A DNA stretch of 64,000 bases from Dirofilaria immitis (GCA_024305405.1 JAKNDB010000098.1:2436501-2500500), one strand, 5' to 3'. Shown: positions 52,338 through 64,000, numbered from the stretch's first letter. The notes: generated by a model from the letters alone, not told the origin. Program-made: numbers and translations.

Positions 52338-52507
52338 ATGATGAAAAGTTTAAAGGTACAGGTAATGCTGAAATTATTCTCGATAGAAAACTTACCGATA
52401 AACGAATATTTCCAGCTATTAAAATTAAAAAATCTGGAATTAGAAAAGAAGAGCTATTAATTGATAGAGTTATACTAAAGAAAATATGTGTGCTGCGTAG
52501 AACATAA
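52338..52507 (+). pseudogene. rho: Wolbachia-derived transcription terminator Rho fragment (nuclear insertion)
   Basis: The frame reads [35 protein letters not shown] and LKKICVLRR, clearly the C-terminal RecA-like part of bacterial Rho (family pattern FKGTGNxE, RxFPAIDxxxSGTRxEELL, WxLRR). Conserved residues are altered: [10 protein letters not shown] where the family has FPAID, and SGIRKEELL where it has SGTRKEELL. The end is frameshifted. Only about 55 codons remain, lying between the 3' ends of two nematode genes. With Wolbachia as the usual endosymbiont of filariae this is best read as an old lateral insertion. It is not functional Rho. Confidence 0.85.
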
Positions 52508-52787
52508 TCCTAAAATTATTTCATCGATACCTTTTCTCGTTATACTTTTTTATCTAATGCTAATTGCATGTAGAAAATGAATAAAAATTTTCCTAATTTT
52601 TGTATATTTTACAAATAAAACTTTTCATAGAATTACAGCATGAAATATGTTGGATGATATATTAGGAAATTATTCTATTAAAATGTTAATAATTGATTTA
52701 TGTAAATTTATGCAGCAAAATTTGATGGATAATATATGGGAATAAAAGTTGTAATCGTTACTTTTAAAAAATCAAAAAAAAAAAAAG

Positions 52788-55005
52788 TTAGTTATCATTA
52801 TTCATTTCGTTGATTATCATTAATAGATTGTTTTTTCTAAGATATTGTTTTACACGTCGTACGCCATTTGCAAGTTTCATCGTACAACGTGTAATTGTTG
52901 CATCGTTCGCACGTACTAGCAAATGAAGTGGTTCTGTCAAATGCTCCCAACCTGCATAATTCTTCAAACGAGATTCTCGACGATGATCCTGAATTATTGA
53001 TAAAATTTAGCATTGTTAATTTTAACCATACTACTAAATTATAAATTATATTCCAATAATTGTAGAAAAATTTTGCAAAATTATAGTTCCACCTTAATGC
53101 TATTAATTAAGTTAATATTATTAAAATTTAATCATTTCATTAAATCGCAAATTATATTTAATATAATTAGTAGCTAAATAATGAAGGAAAATATTTGATC
53201 TTAATATCATTAATTAAGTTAATATTGTGTCGTTAATCTAGTCAAATTATTAAAATGCAATTTAAAATAATCATATAATCATGGGTTATTTAAAAATAAT
53301 CATTTTCATTTAATCGTAATTATTGTATGAATAAAAGTTTAATGAAAAAGATATCTAAAATAATCATATAATCATGGGTTATTTAAAAATAATCATTTTC
53401 ATTTAATCGTAATTATTGTATGAATAAAAGTTTAATGAAAAAGATATTTTTTAGATAATAAAAAAAAAGTAAAATTACATAATTATCAATTGTTTGATCA
53501 AATTAAAAAAAAAATAATAATTGAATTATGAAATATTCTTAGTTTATTACAAAATATTTTTTTGCATTCATTTATTATTATTATTATAATTTTAGACAAT
53601 AAAAAAAAAAGAAAAAAGGAGAAAAAAGGAAATGTTTTGATTTAAGATTAATTAATTTTTAGCTAATTAATTAATTAATTGGTACTTACCATTAATGATC
53701 CTTTTCCACGTATCAAAATTTGACAATTTGTTTCATTTTCTAAGCATTTTAATGGAGCCGAATATAAACTGTTAGCTGTTTGTACGTAATTAGCCGTTTG
53801 TTCACGTGATAATACAATCTTTTCTTGTAGCGTTACGCTTGTTTCATCTAATGGTTGTGATTGCGATTCCTAGAAATATATTGTTAATTAATTAATTAAC
53901 AATCAAATTACAGTGTATAATTTAATTTTACACTGTTGATTAATCAATCAATAATTTATTAAATTTATTATATATGTCTAGAGATGGTAAAGGAATTAAG
54001 TTTTTGCTTTATAATTATTTAATCATAATTTTATAAAATAAAAATTAAAATCATTGAATTTAGATATTTGTTAAAATTTGAAATTGATGGATTATCTTTT
54101 TTTTTTTTTTAACTTACAAATCATTTTTGATTTTAAAAATAGCATTTTTGATATATTTAATCTTATTTTATAAACACAAATAAGCTAATTTAATTTTAAT
54201 CAAAAATTTATCACTACTTAACTAAATAATAAATAATAACTGAAATTAGCAATAAATTAAAAAAAAAGAAGAGGGAAGGGGAGGGGGAGGGGTGGAAAAG
54301 ATTAAAATTACAATATACGAATAAATAATTTAAAATATCAAAAATTATTGAATCAATAAATTATTTGAAATTAATTGAAATTGATCAAAATATATTCGAA
54401 ACGAGACAAACATTTTCAGATGAATTAATCGGATTATTGATTTGTTTATTGCATAGCAAATTCCATACTCGATTTAATTCAGCAGTTAACAAAGCATGTA
54501 CATGCAATAATAATCCTGGATATTCCATTTCAATTTTATTCAATTCTTGCAAATCCACAATAAGTTCATCTAAATATCTGAAATTTTTATCACTTAAAAA
54601 TTTTTTAATCAATAATATTATCAAAAATTAATTCAATGATTTATGATTATTCAATACACGGATACGAGTAAAATTATATATGTTTTCTCTTTTTTCCATA
54701 TGATTATTTTTGATGATTTAAAAAATTTACAAATAAAATTTTACAATGATATAAAATTTAATAATATTATTAATTTAGTAATATCTACAATGTAATTAAT
54801 TAAATATGCAACAAGTAAAAAAAAAAAAAAAAAAAACAAAATTCGGGAATAAAAATATATGCCGTGCAAGATTAGTTTGTTGTTCGGAAATTTCGGAATG
54901 ATTCAATGATTGATAAAAGCAATTGTTAATAAAATAGTTAATTGTTGCATCCGCATTCATATTCATCTCATTTTTCTCGAGATTAGCTTGCGAAGATGAA
55001 TTCAT
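52788..55005 (-). CDS. STAR/KH-type RNA-binding-like protein with divergent KH core
   Basis: Four minus-strand exons: 55005-54863, 54577-54412, 53869-53690 and 52988-52788, about 229 residues. Exon 2 matches the Qua1 dimerisation region of STAR proteins (YLDELIVDLQEL, LLLHVHALLTAELNRV). Exon 3 has VTLQEKIVLS, the lead-in to the KH domain, and CLENETNCQILIRGKGSLM, matching the family's LExETxCKIxVRGKGSM. Exon 4 has NYAGWEHLTEPLHLLV and ends after VRRVKQYLR, closing the KH domain with no Qua2 tail. The expected ILGPRG (GxxG) loop is replaced by TANSLYSAPLK. Intron 1 appears to use a GC donor (GCACG|GCATAT), the only choice that keeps phase and joins LAR to YLDEL. The frame is intact. Confidence 0.75.
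53264..53449. repeat. 93-bp tandem duplication in a STAR-gene intron
   Basis: AAAATAATCATATAATCATG at 53264 recurs at 53357 and the two copies look identical through GTTTAATGAAAAAGATAT. Confidence 0.9.
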
Positions 55006-56240
55006 TCAACCATATACCAAGTTGATTATTAACACAATGATAATATCATTCGTACATTTAATTCATTTATAACATTTCACTAATATAATAAATAATAGCA
55101 AAAAAAAGTTTGGTAATTTTTTTTTAAATTAATTTTATCAGAAAAATGATTATTGCAACGAAAGTTTGGCATACGGTACTCCGGGATATGGATCTATTTG
55201 CTACGTTAATATTGCCATAAACAATATGATGGATGATGGGCATAGTGTTGTAGGTTGTATGTGAAAGAGAGAGAGGTGTAAAAGATGGGTGGAAATTTCA
55301 TGGTAATATGATTATTTTGATGAACGGAAGATTGAGAGTGAAAATAGTAATATGTTAATATGAGAGAAGCGAGAGATTGATAAGATTTCGTGCAATAATA
55401 GTTAAAAAAGATTTAGTATGAAATTAGTGATGATGTATGTTGTAGTTGTTGTGTAAGAGATAAAGTAAGCGTTAAAGTGTATAAAATTAGAATTTAGAAA
55501 AGTTTTAATGATTGAGACAATTTACATGATAGCATCATCGTAAATAATTATCATAGTTGATTATGATAAATGATAAAAACTAGAGGATTATGTTAGATGA
55601 TTATCATGATAATTGATAAAAATATTTTATAATTACATTAGAAAAACAGTTGGAATATTTTAGGTAAAAATAATTTTACTTAAATGGAGCATTACTCATC
55701 CATTTCATGTAAATTTGATTATATTTAAAATAATACAAAATAGATTTATAGAATTATGTGAAAAAATTTTAAATTGCATATTATATGAACAGAATGCATT
55801 ATTCATGTCTATATTTACATTTCGTAAATTAATTATTTTAAAATAATTTCACTAAGTACATAAATTTCTTAATGCATAACTGGACAATGTATTGTATGAG
55901 ATAGGAAATAATGAGAAAGCGTTTCAATCACGTAAAAGTAATAAACTCTTAACTAGCTAATGCGAAAGTAAGAGCATAAATAAGCTTGGGGATATTTTTG
56001 AATGACTAATCATTGAGAAACTTCAAATAATACTTCATTATTTTTCAAAAATCAAGTTTTAAAATATGTCATTGTTATGAGATAAAAATTTTCAATGAGA
56101 AAAGATGAACTACGAACGAATTACTGATAAGAAAATAAGTAATAAAAGATCGGATATGAATGTTTTTGGCAAAATCTTTTCTTATCATTCTTATCCATTA
56201 GGTTTCTATTCATATCCGGAAAAATATTGTTCACCGTGTT
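55006..56240. other. Intergenic between divergent genes
   Basis: 1.2 kb separating the STAR gene (-) from the zinc-module gene (+), so it should hold both promoters. I see no exon. A GA/GT-rich patch lies at 55255-55460, and TATTACAG at 56243-56250 could be a splice-leader acceptor for the downstream gene. Confidence 0.5.
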
Positions 56241-56283
56241 TGTATTACAGCGCTCGTTTTCTCTTCATTTAATAACATCTATT

Positions 56284-56469
56284 ATGGTTGCAAAAACGGA
56301 CGGACATCAATTTCAGCTGAAGAAAGCTATTCGATCAATTATAGCTGACAAAGGAAGGCTTCACATATGGCTGGAAAGAACCGGTTGTCACCATCACCAT
56401 CATCATCATCATCATCATCATCATCGAGAAAAGCTCAAGTCGTTGATGAAAGAAACGAAGTTGATGTAA
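56284..56469 (+). other. Long upstream ORF overlapping the start, His-run frame
   Basis: An ATG at 56284 opens a 61-codon frame (MVAKTDGHQFQLKK...) that reads the CAT repeat as about twelve histidines and overlaps the MAGKN start in another frame. I favour the MAGKN frame because it alone leads to a usable donor and the zinc modules. The alternative may be an upstream ORF. Confidence 0.4.
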
Positions 56470-59400
56470 ATGTTATGGAACAAGAAAGCCTTCCTATGGA
56501 AATATCGACAAATTCACCAAAAGGTTTCATTACATTTCGCAGTATCCTTGCGAAGATTTATTTCTCCTTCATTTTCTGATAATTTTTTAAATTGAATCCA
56601 TTTCAGAATTATAATAACTTGATGATCATCGAGATGTATTTTTTCCTACTATTTAGTGACATTATTTCAGCTAGGAGTGTTAATTAATAATATTTTTCTT
56701 TTATAGCTTTCCCAGTTCTTCCATATCATCAGATTTTCCAATGCAGCCGACAAAGTTAAGCATATCGTCAATTGCAATCGCGGAAAAAATGATCCAAGAA
56801 AATTCCGAATTTATCGTCCTTTGAATTATGAAGCATCGGAATCTATAATATATTATCGGTGTTCAAAGTGCGAGTCCATCGAAAAGAAAGATTTTGGTAT
56901 TTGCTCTAAAATGTGATCACTATAATGGATAATAGTAAACTGAAAATATTATTAACTTAAAAACTTTTATATAATCCATTAAAATGCTTATTTAAACTTT
57001 TTTCTTGTGCAGAATTCTGTTTTCCAGCTTTTCTTATTTAATCGTGATTCTTTTATTCTCTCCATCAATTAAAGGTCGTGCTAGAGCAAAGCGCTACAAA
57101 CCATATGTAAAAACATTGCATGGGAAATTGATTGGAAACGCACATCCAGAGCATCATCCCAACTGCCGTGCAATAACTAAAAAATCCAGGAACTTCAAGA
57201 AATGGATCGAGCCTGTCGAGCGAAGATTAGAGGCCATTATCTGTCTCTCAAATCTCCAGAAAAATTAGTTAATCGCTTTATTCTCCATTTGCATCTGTTG
57301 AACTATTTAATCAATGTAGATCTATAGTTAGTGATAGGACTTATGTTTAATAAGAAAAATTACTTGGAATATTATGTTGGAAAAGATTAAAAAGTTTTTC
57401 GTCTATTATCAGTGCGTAAGCAAGGGAAGTGCATCTCATACAAAGCTTTTCTGTTTCTCCCTTTGTTAGCAAGCATTTCCAGTATTTCATGAAAATTTTT
57501 TTTCTCATTTTGATTTTATTATGTCAGAAATTTTTCGTTCTTTTACCTATATATTCCGCCGAAATATGAAATTTAGATATAAAAATAATGTTTTATTTGT
57601 GAAGAAGATTTAATTTTGAATCCTACTCTTTTCCTTCTTAAAACTTAATATCCTCAACCAACACACTTTTTAGGAGAAATATGCAACTGAGGATAGTTCA
57701 AACATCGATGTGCAATCCAACTACAGTTTACATGGAAGACCAGTGCGATTAGGCCTTAAATTCGATGTTGAAAGTTGTGACATAAATGAAAGTGGATTAT
57801 CAGAAGTTGACTATTTATTAAGGTAAGATGTGAAGAAATTTTAATGAAATGTTTTTGCTTCAAATATTGGCAGAATATTAGTTTTTCAGTTACGAATTAA
57901 AAGAAAGTTAAATCATACCGTTTGTTTTAGATTTGTAAGCGATGTCTGTCTCGGCGATATTGCAGAAACAACAGATTATAATAAGTAAGTAAATCAATTG
58001 CAGTAATTTTACTGTAATTGATATATGTTTCCTTTTGTATGAAAAAGTCCAGAACTTCCAGTTTCTCTGAACTTCAGCATATATTCTTTGGTACTTCATC
58101 GTCTAACAATATCAGTTATTCCTCGTTGATTGTACCAGAATCTGATGGGATATCAGTAAGGATTTATGATGGCGATAGCAAATTAACTGATCAAGGAATG
58201 ACACATTATCATTGTTCCAGATGTGATGATTTGTGTCAGAAGCGAAATAATGGTATGTAGTATCTATTTATATTTAGAATACCGAAACCGAGTTTTCCTG
58301 AATTTACTGAATAAATTTGCGAAATTTCGTTTCTAAATTTTATCCAACTCAGTATATTGCTAAGTTCAAGGAAAAATGAAAAAAGAGTTCAGATTATTTT
58401 AATCTTTCGTAATTTCATGGTTTTCAGAATCTTTGCGAGTTGTATTAAAAGCAAAAACAACTTGGTAGTTCATTACCCGGTACATCATGCAGAATGTTTA
58501 CCAACATCATTGGAATCACTTAGAGAACTGGGTGACAATTTGAAAGATTTTTGCGTCGTAGCAAATCATAGAATTATTCCTCTGAAAGCAGTGCTTGTTA
58601 GTGTTTTGTTATATTTATATGTTCTTATATTTGTACGATCGAAAATTCATTGCGGTATGTTTCATGGTATCCAGTTTAGAACTTTGGCTTTAGATTGTAG
58701 GCAAAGCAAAGCATTAAAAAATTTATTCAGTTGAAAGGAAGTGATTTCGTCTTAATATTTCAATATAATTTAGGTAGATTTCATCTACGTTTTAAAAAAT
58801 AGATCAGCAGTAGATTAAAATATATTGCATGAATTATTATGAAATTTATTTTGAGAATATCTAGGACTTTGAAATTTAAATGTTTGGTATTTAGCCATTT
58901 CAGTATGAAGAATATATATGAGAATTTAATTTATCCATTACTCAAAAAAATTTTTTCAGGAATTTGAATACAGTATTCTTCATGAGCAAGATGAAAGTTT
59001 CCTTACTGGTGGATCGAATGAGCAGAACTGGAATACAGCAAATTTGGATGATGAGATGTTAGTGCTAATAAATATTTAATAATCATTTTTCCTTACCACA
59101 GAAAATTTTTTCTATGGAGTTTTTGATGAGGAATTCTTTTATTTTTTGTGGAACTGTCCTTTAATTAGAGTGCATCTTTCCTAGTCATGACAAGCGTTTG
59201 TAATTTAATTTTTTTTTATTTCAGGCTCATCAATCCTATGTCAGTTCCGAAACTTCAAGAACAACGATGTTTTTGCAAACGTCTTTATGAAGAAAATTTG
59301 GAATTATACCAGGAAATGTTAAGGGTGTAGATGAAATGAGATCACTAGTTAACGAAATGAAGCGTGCTTCTGGTGTAAATAATGAATATTATATTGAGGA

Positions 59401-62400
59401 TGGGCAAATTTTGGAGGAAGGTGATTCCAGCACACTCTATGTTGTAGATGAGTAATCCATTTCTACTTTTTGCAGAGATAACATTACTATGTATTTTGTA
59501 TTGAGTGCAAAATTTCTGATGCTCACATGTTTAACAATTTGATATCTTTTAGATTGTCACTATTGTCATACTAGCTTTAAAAAAATGAATAGTCTCATTT
59601 CTCGTTTTATCCGTTTCTTACAAATCCTTATATTTCTAAAGAGAAAAATCGAATTTGCTGTCTTATATAGATTTTTAAAAACTGTTCGAAGAATCGGAAT
59701 ATTGCGGAAAAAAATTCGCGCGATTTCTAATGATTTTACTAATAAAAAGCCGGCCATAGTTCAGAGATAAAGATTAATCTTGATTTGATAACTTTTCTGC
59801 GTAATATTTCAATATTTTATAGTAGTTGTATAGCGTATAATTTTTATCTTTCATACAAATATGTTAGTGATAGATGGTAAGTCTGGAAATGAAACAAGGA
59901 AAATTTATAACGTACATGATAAGTATCACAGAATGTTTGAAGAAAAAATTTTTGCATGTATTAGTCAACAGAATAAGTAATGCATATGATATAGAATTTA
60001 ATTATACAGAAGCTGCAGTGGAAAAAATTATATTTTTATACATATCACATAAACATTTAGCAAGTTTTATGTTTGGATTGTAGCTATAATAATGCAATGG
60101 AATGAATGTTTGGAGAATCGACTGAATGTCGATAGCGTATCGTGAAGATTTTTTACATATGTTTGTTTTCATAACTGCCAAATTTTATTCGGATAAAATT
60201 TTTGATATCTTACGTTGATGATGGTAAACGATATCGTTATGTTTTTCTATACATAATTTATTGTCTGAAAATCGATCAAGCTGATTGCTATAGATAAATC
60301 GAGCAAGCTGATTGCTATTGATAAATCGAGCATATAATAATTTTCAGATTTGGTATATTGGAATTAAACAAAATAGATCGTTCAGTGTTGCGAGTAGTTA
60401 GAGAGATATGTCTATTGCTTCAAAGAAAACGTTAGTCATATTTTTCTTGATCAGTTTTTCTTAAAACCAAATTGTTACTTGGTTTTTCTTGAATTTTTTA
60501 TAAAAACAATAATTGTGTATTTTTTTAAGATTGCACATGATAGTGGTGATTTCATTTTAAAAGCTTTTCTATTGTTATGGAGATACTTAGTTTATATTTT
60601 TGTATTTCATTTATTTAGATACAAAGAAAAACAGATAAGAAAGGAAGCATATAAATATTCTGTTTTGTATCCTTTCATTGTTATTTTTCTTTTTTGTTTA
60701 TTTAGAATTCTTTCAATTTCAAATTGCACTTAATTATTCTTTCAGGAATATTGATTCTTCATTGATTGATCATTCGTCCGAGCAACTTGATGATAAAGAA
60801 GAAATATCGTCAAGTGTTTTTCTGTCGGAGCAAGGCACATCCAAGCAAGTAAGACACTTATTGATTTTCATGAGTTACCCCACTGTTTTAAGAGTTAGCA
60901 ATTTTTTTCTTCGAATTGTTTTGTAAATATCGTTTATATGTCCAGTAATTATTTTATTTGCAATATCGCTGACTTTTTCTGGTTTTTTTTGTCTGCATCA
61001 TTGTTGTTCTTACTATTTAAGGATATTTTTCTTCTTGCTTATCCTGTTTTGAATTTTAACTTAGCATTGCGTTATACTAGATTTTAAATTAATCATAATT
61101 ATCTGAAGAGCATTGCGTTATACTAGATTTTAAATTAATTATAATTATCTGAAGTTTTCATTTAATATGAATCTATTGATAGATATGTGTTATGCATTAC
61201 AAACGCATAATAGACCAAGAAATTGCTTTATGAATTGTATTCTTATCTTTGAGCTGTAATTAAAATTAGAAAGTTAATTATGTTTTTACATAGAGTTTTT
61301 AGGACGACGAAGTGAGCATTAACTGCAGGGATTCATCGAGTACTCGATCGGTGATGCCTTTGAGCCGTAAGCGAAATCGTCGTATTTGGACTCTTGTAAG
61401 TGGCGATGGTCATGATTTTAGATGCAATGCATGCAAAAGAATCATCAAGTGCTGTTCACCGACAAATATAACTCGGCATTATGCAAACAATCATCCCGAA
61501 GTACTAAAAACAGAGGAAATATCAATCGATATAACAAAAGAATCGACTGAACCCATTTTAGAAGTATGTTTTCGTTACTAAATTTACAATATAAAGCCAG
61601 ATATGTGGCGCACGTAGTTCAGTATTGATTTCTCAGTTTTGCATTTATTTTACAAACACATATGAAACAATTTTTCTTTCGCAAATATGAAAAATCAATG
61701 CTAGAATGGATTAGAATTCTAAAACAAGTGGATATTTTGTAAAAATGAAAATGATATCAAGCTACATGTGAATGATACTTGCGGAAATGTTTTATTTAAA
61801 AGAAAAAAAAGATTGTGGGGTAATAAAATAAATGCATATTTTTCCTGAAATAACGACTTTGATAGAAGTGATTAAGTTGTGTACCATTGAATATTATGAA
61901 AAGTTGTTCATGAATTTGTAAATGAACAAACAATTCACAGCTACAAAAAATTTCGTAATGTAAATAAATTTTTAGTTGCAGTGATGAATTTTAGTTCTTT
62001 TCAATCCATCTGTTGTTTATTCCATTAACATTTTTAGATTATTACCAAACAAGCCTAATGTGTAAATCCATGTGTCATTAATACTATCTGGAGAAATTAA
62101 ACCTGAATAACTTAAGATTTGTTAGAAAATTAGGTTAGATTAATAACATAATGTCATTTAAGAAATTTATCTCTTTAATCCTGAAGATTTTATTGTTGTT
62201 TGGAAAGTATACTATTGTTTTTAGGAAAATCCGAAAGCTACGATAATGTCTACAAATGATATGCCTGTGTCTAGTGGTACCAGAGTGAAGTAAGTTTTCA
62301 ACATTGTTATTTGCCATTGTATTTTAGTGAAGAATCTCATTATGTAACTTTCATAGATTTTATTCACTGTTCAAGATACACTAAATTATAACTGATAAGA

Positions 62401-64000
62401 TTATTAGAGAATGTGTAGCATTAAACTGATTTATTTGCATTATTTTTTGAAAATTCATTAAAAATTACTTGAAAATTTCATTTCATTGAGAAACTCAGAC
62501 GGTCATGTCAATATCACTGTGAATGGATATATATGTAGGTGCTGTTTCGCTCCTCCTCTCTTCATTGTATTAATGCGGCGAAGGATTTGACATAGAAATA
62601 TTTTAAAATATCTGTTATGGATCTGTAAATAGAAATCGAAATATTATTATAAGTGCTCATGTTAATTGAACATATTAATCATTTGTCAATAAATATGAGA
62701 TAATTTGTAGTAGTGGAAAAATAGATTGGTCTTCGCCATCCATACGGAAGATTTTGGAAAAGATTGCATCTAGGAGTTAACAGAAAAAATGGGAACAGAT
62801 ATGATCACGTACAAAACTGGATGTCAACTGTCGCAATCGACTGTTCGGAAACGAGTTCATTGTTTTCTTGAGGAGATGGTAAGTTTGAATTTTCTCAAAA
62901 ACTTATTGCTTTTCTCTCCTTTTTTTTCTTTTTTTTATTAATAATTTTAGTATGGAACATATTCATTATCGAAAATAAATAATGCGGAAACAGCGCCATC
63001 TTCGCAAATGAACGATGAAAGAAATGAAACAGTTGTATATGCGACCACGGACGATAATGGCAGTAAGACAAAAAAGCTCATTAAATTGGACGAAAAAATG
63101 AATCAAGGACAACAGTTGTCTGATGTGTAAGTTCTGGCATAAAAATATTCAGGGAAAATTACTCATAATTAAGTTTTAATACTAATGTTTGTAGAACTCT
63201 GAGTACATCTCCAATGCCACCAATACCACGACAAGTTCGTTCTCTACGATTGAGTCGTTCATCGATAGTAATTCCGGAAAAGGATGATCCATCGAAAGTG
63301 AGAATATATCGGTGTAGCGCTTATGGACGAGGTAAACAAGGGGCAACGTGCTACTATCGATGTTCCAAATGTGACTCTCTTGCGAATAACAAATTAAAAA
63401 ATTCAGGTATGTTCTCTCTTCCTATCCTCTCTTAGTGACTAGCTTTTCAAATGTTAAGCTTCATCAGATTAGCAAATACTATTTCTCTTCGAAATAAGCT
63501 TATTTTTTCGCTTGCAGGAACATCAACAAGTGAACGCGCAAAGCGTTATTATGCACATATTAAAACGAAGGATGGACGAATAATCGGAAATCCCTATCCA
63601 GAACACTTGCCAGAATGTAAGCCAGTACCAAAGGAAGTTCAACAGCTTCAAGAAATTGATCGCGCTTGTCGAGCAAGGATTCAGGCTGGTAATTTGACAC
63701 CCGAAGCAGCCAGGAAACTAGTTAGTCCTTTTTTCTTAAATTTATGTTTAGTCAATTATACACAATTCCTTTTAAGTAAGAAATACGAATCTGTGAATTT
63801 CTATCTACTCTATCTATGGTAGATGATATTTACATTTTTTCATTTATGCATTCAGGGAGCACTAGTAGCACAGAAAAACCGTGAGTTGAAAAGGCATATC
63901 CAGGATGATGATACTTTTCCGGATAAATGGAAATCACTTCCCAAGAAATATAGTCGATTGTGTCATCAAGCGGAAAGAATGAGGAAACAAAAGAATCGAC
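56367..64000 (+). CDS. Multi-exon zinc-module protein (three CxxC...HxxxxC modules, BED-like finger); 3' end outside window
   Basis: Exons run 56367-56523, 56707-56896, 57075-57267, 57674-57822, 57932-57984, about 58049-58252, 58428-58590, 58960-59057, 59225-59452, 60348-60430, 60746-60848, 61303-61563, 62225-62289, 62714-62878, 62951-63126, 63195-63406, 63518-63720 and 63856 onward. The start MAGKNRLSPSPSSS has a serine run coded by a CAT/TCA microsatellite. Phases link throughout if one base is restored in several homopolymers. Modules are listed separately. Spacers are acidic and Ser-rich (EQLDDKEEISSS). The visible end is rich in basic helices (KSLPKKYSRLCHQAERMRKQ). DNA binding in the nucleus is likely from the fingers. 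It could be two genes, since a stop lies at 59453, but a GTAATC donor there also fits. Product not named. Confidence 0.6.
56388..56425. repeat. (CAT)n microsatellite in coding exon
   Basis: About twelve CAT/TCA trinucleotides, read as Ser in the main frame. Confidence 0.95.
56707..57267 (+). other. Zinc module 1 (two exons)
   Basis: Reads DPRKFRIYRPLNYE, YYRCSKCESIEKK, then RAKRYKPYVKTLHGKLIG, HPEHHPNCRAI and, after restoring one A, LQEMDRACRAKIRG. The arrangement is C-x2-C followed about 40 residues later by H-x4-C, FLYWCH-like in style. Two A6 runs (56784-56789 and 57179-57184) each lack one A relative to the frame seen in module 3. Confidence 0.7.
58049..58590 (+). other. Zinc module 2 (two exons)
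   Basis: Reads SSLIVPESDGISVRIYDG, THYHCSRCDDL, then LRVVLKAK and, after one extra A in the run 58453-58457, LVVHYPVHHAECLPTSLESL. Same C-x2-C and H-x4-C pattern as module 1. Confidence 0.65.
60266..60331. repeat. ~30-bp tandem repeat
   Basis: ATCGAGCAAGCTGATTGCTA is present twice, one unit apart, with a partial third copy, in an intron of the zinc-module gene. Confidence 0.85.
61061..61155. repeat. 46-bp tandem duplication
   Basis: AGCATTGCGTTATACTAGAT and the following AATTAATCATAATTATCTGA recur directly, with one base difference, in an intron of the zinc-module gene. Confidence 0.9.
61303..61563 (+). other. BED-like zinc finger exon
   Basis: Open 87-codon exon with RRIWTLVSGDGHDFRC, CNACKRIIKCCSPTNITRHY and ANNHPEVL, giving C-x2-C...H-x4-H as in BED-type and other transposase-derived fingers. 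Splice sites TTTTTAG and GAA|GTATGT bound it in phase 0. Confidence 0.7.
62714..62878 (+). other. Helix-turn-helix-like exon
   Basis: Reads DWSSPSIRKILEKIASRS, then after one extra T in TT at 62776-62777, MGTDMITYKTGCQLSQS and TVRKRVHCFLEE. The pattern (helix, ITYKxAC, SxSTVRxRVxxFL) resembles DNA-binding helix-turn-helix segments of Psq/transposase type. This is inference from pattern only. Confidence 0.4.
63195..63720 (+). other. Zinc module 3 (two exons, intact frame)
   Basis: The best-preserved copy: SSIVIPEKDDPSKVRIYR, YYRCSKCDSLANNK, then ERAKRYYAHIKTKDGRIIG, YPEHLPECKPVPKE and LQEIDRACRARIQAG. No frame break, so it served as the reference for modules 1 and 2. Confidence 0.75.

Noticed and set aside
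54365..54631. Plus-strand 88-codon ORF
   Set aside because: Antisense shadow of the Qua1 exon of the STAR gene.

Overview
The window looks like nuclear DNA of a filarial (onchocercid) nematode. It is very AT-rich, its genes are broken into short exons with nematode-style TTTCAG acceptors, and it holds a collagen prolyl 4-hydroxylase gene, a nematode-type 7TM receptor and a degraded piece of the rho gene of Wolbachia, the endosymbiont of filariae. The species cannot be settled from the sequence alone.

Layout. 254-1476 (+): last four exons of a prolyl 4-hydroxylase alpha subunit, with a 22-bp minisatellite in one intron. 4673-21201: a large nested palindrome. Two nearly identical 4.79-kb arms (5391-10184 and 15181-19974) each carry one copy of a secreted, acidic, cysteine-rich protein gene in opposite orientation. 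The 5-kb spacer holds a C2H2 zinc-finger gene (+) with a candidate signal-peptide exon and an older, decayed inverted relative (-). Outside the arms lies a short second pair of inverted blocks. On the left, a chimera of a plasma-membrane Ca-ATPase exon piece and an 18S rRNA piece sits between block and arm.

22450-24391 (-): a five-exon 7TM receptor whose 5' end is tandemly duplicated. 24650-33800: AT-rich DNA with satellites and no convincing gene. 33805-36573 (-): a small single-pass membrane protein. 36700-45187: about 8.5 kb of very AT-rich, repeat-laden DNA. 45188-51804 (+): a twelve-exon type I membrane protein with two Ig-like domains and a TSP1-like motif (FAM187-like), with a solo LTR in its last intron. 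52338-52507: Wolbachia rho fragment. 52788-55005 (-): a small STAR/KH-type protein with a divergent KH core. 56367-64000 (+, runs off the end): a many-exon gene with three copies of a CxxC...HxxxxC zinc module, a BED-like finger and a helix-turn-helix-like segment.

The genes are ordinary single nematode loci and do not form a pathway or operon. The linking themes are rearrangement (palindrome, rRNA and ATPase filler, Wolbachia transfer, solo LTR) and a data-quality signal: about ten reading frames are broken by exactly one missing base in a homopolymer, which looks more like consensus error than gene death. Exon coordinates were read by eye from splice sites and phase and may be off by a base or two.
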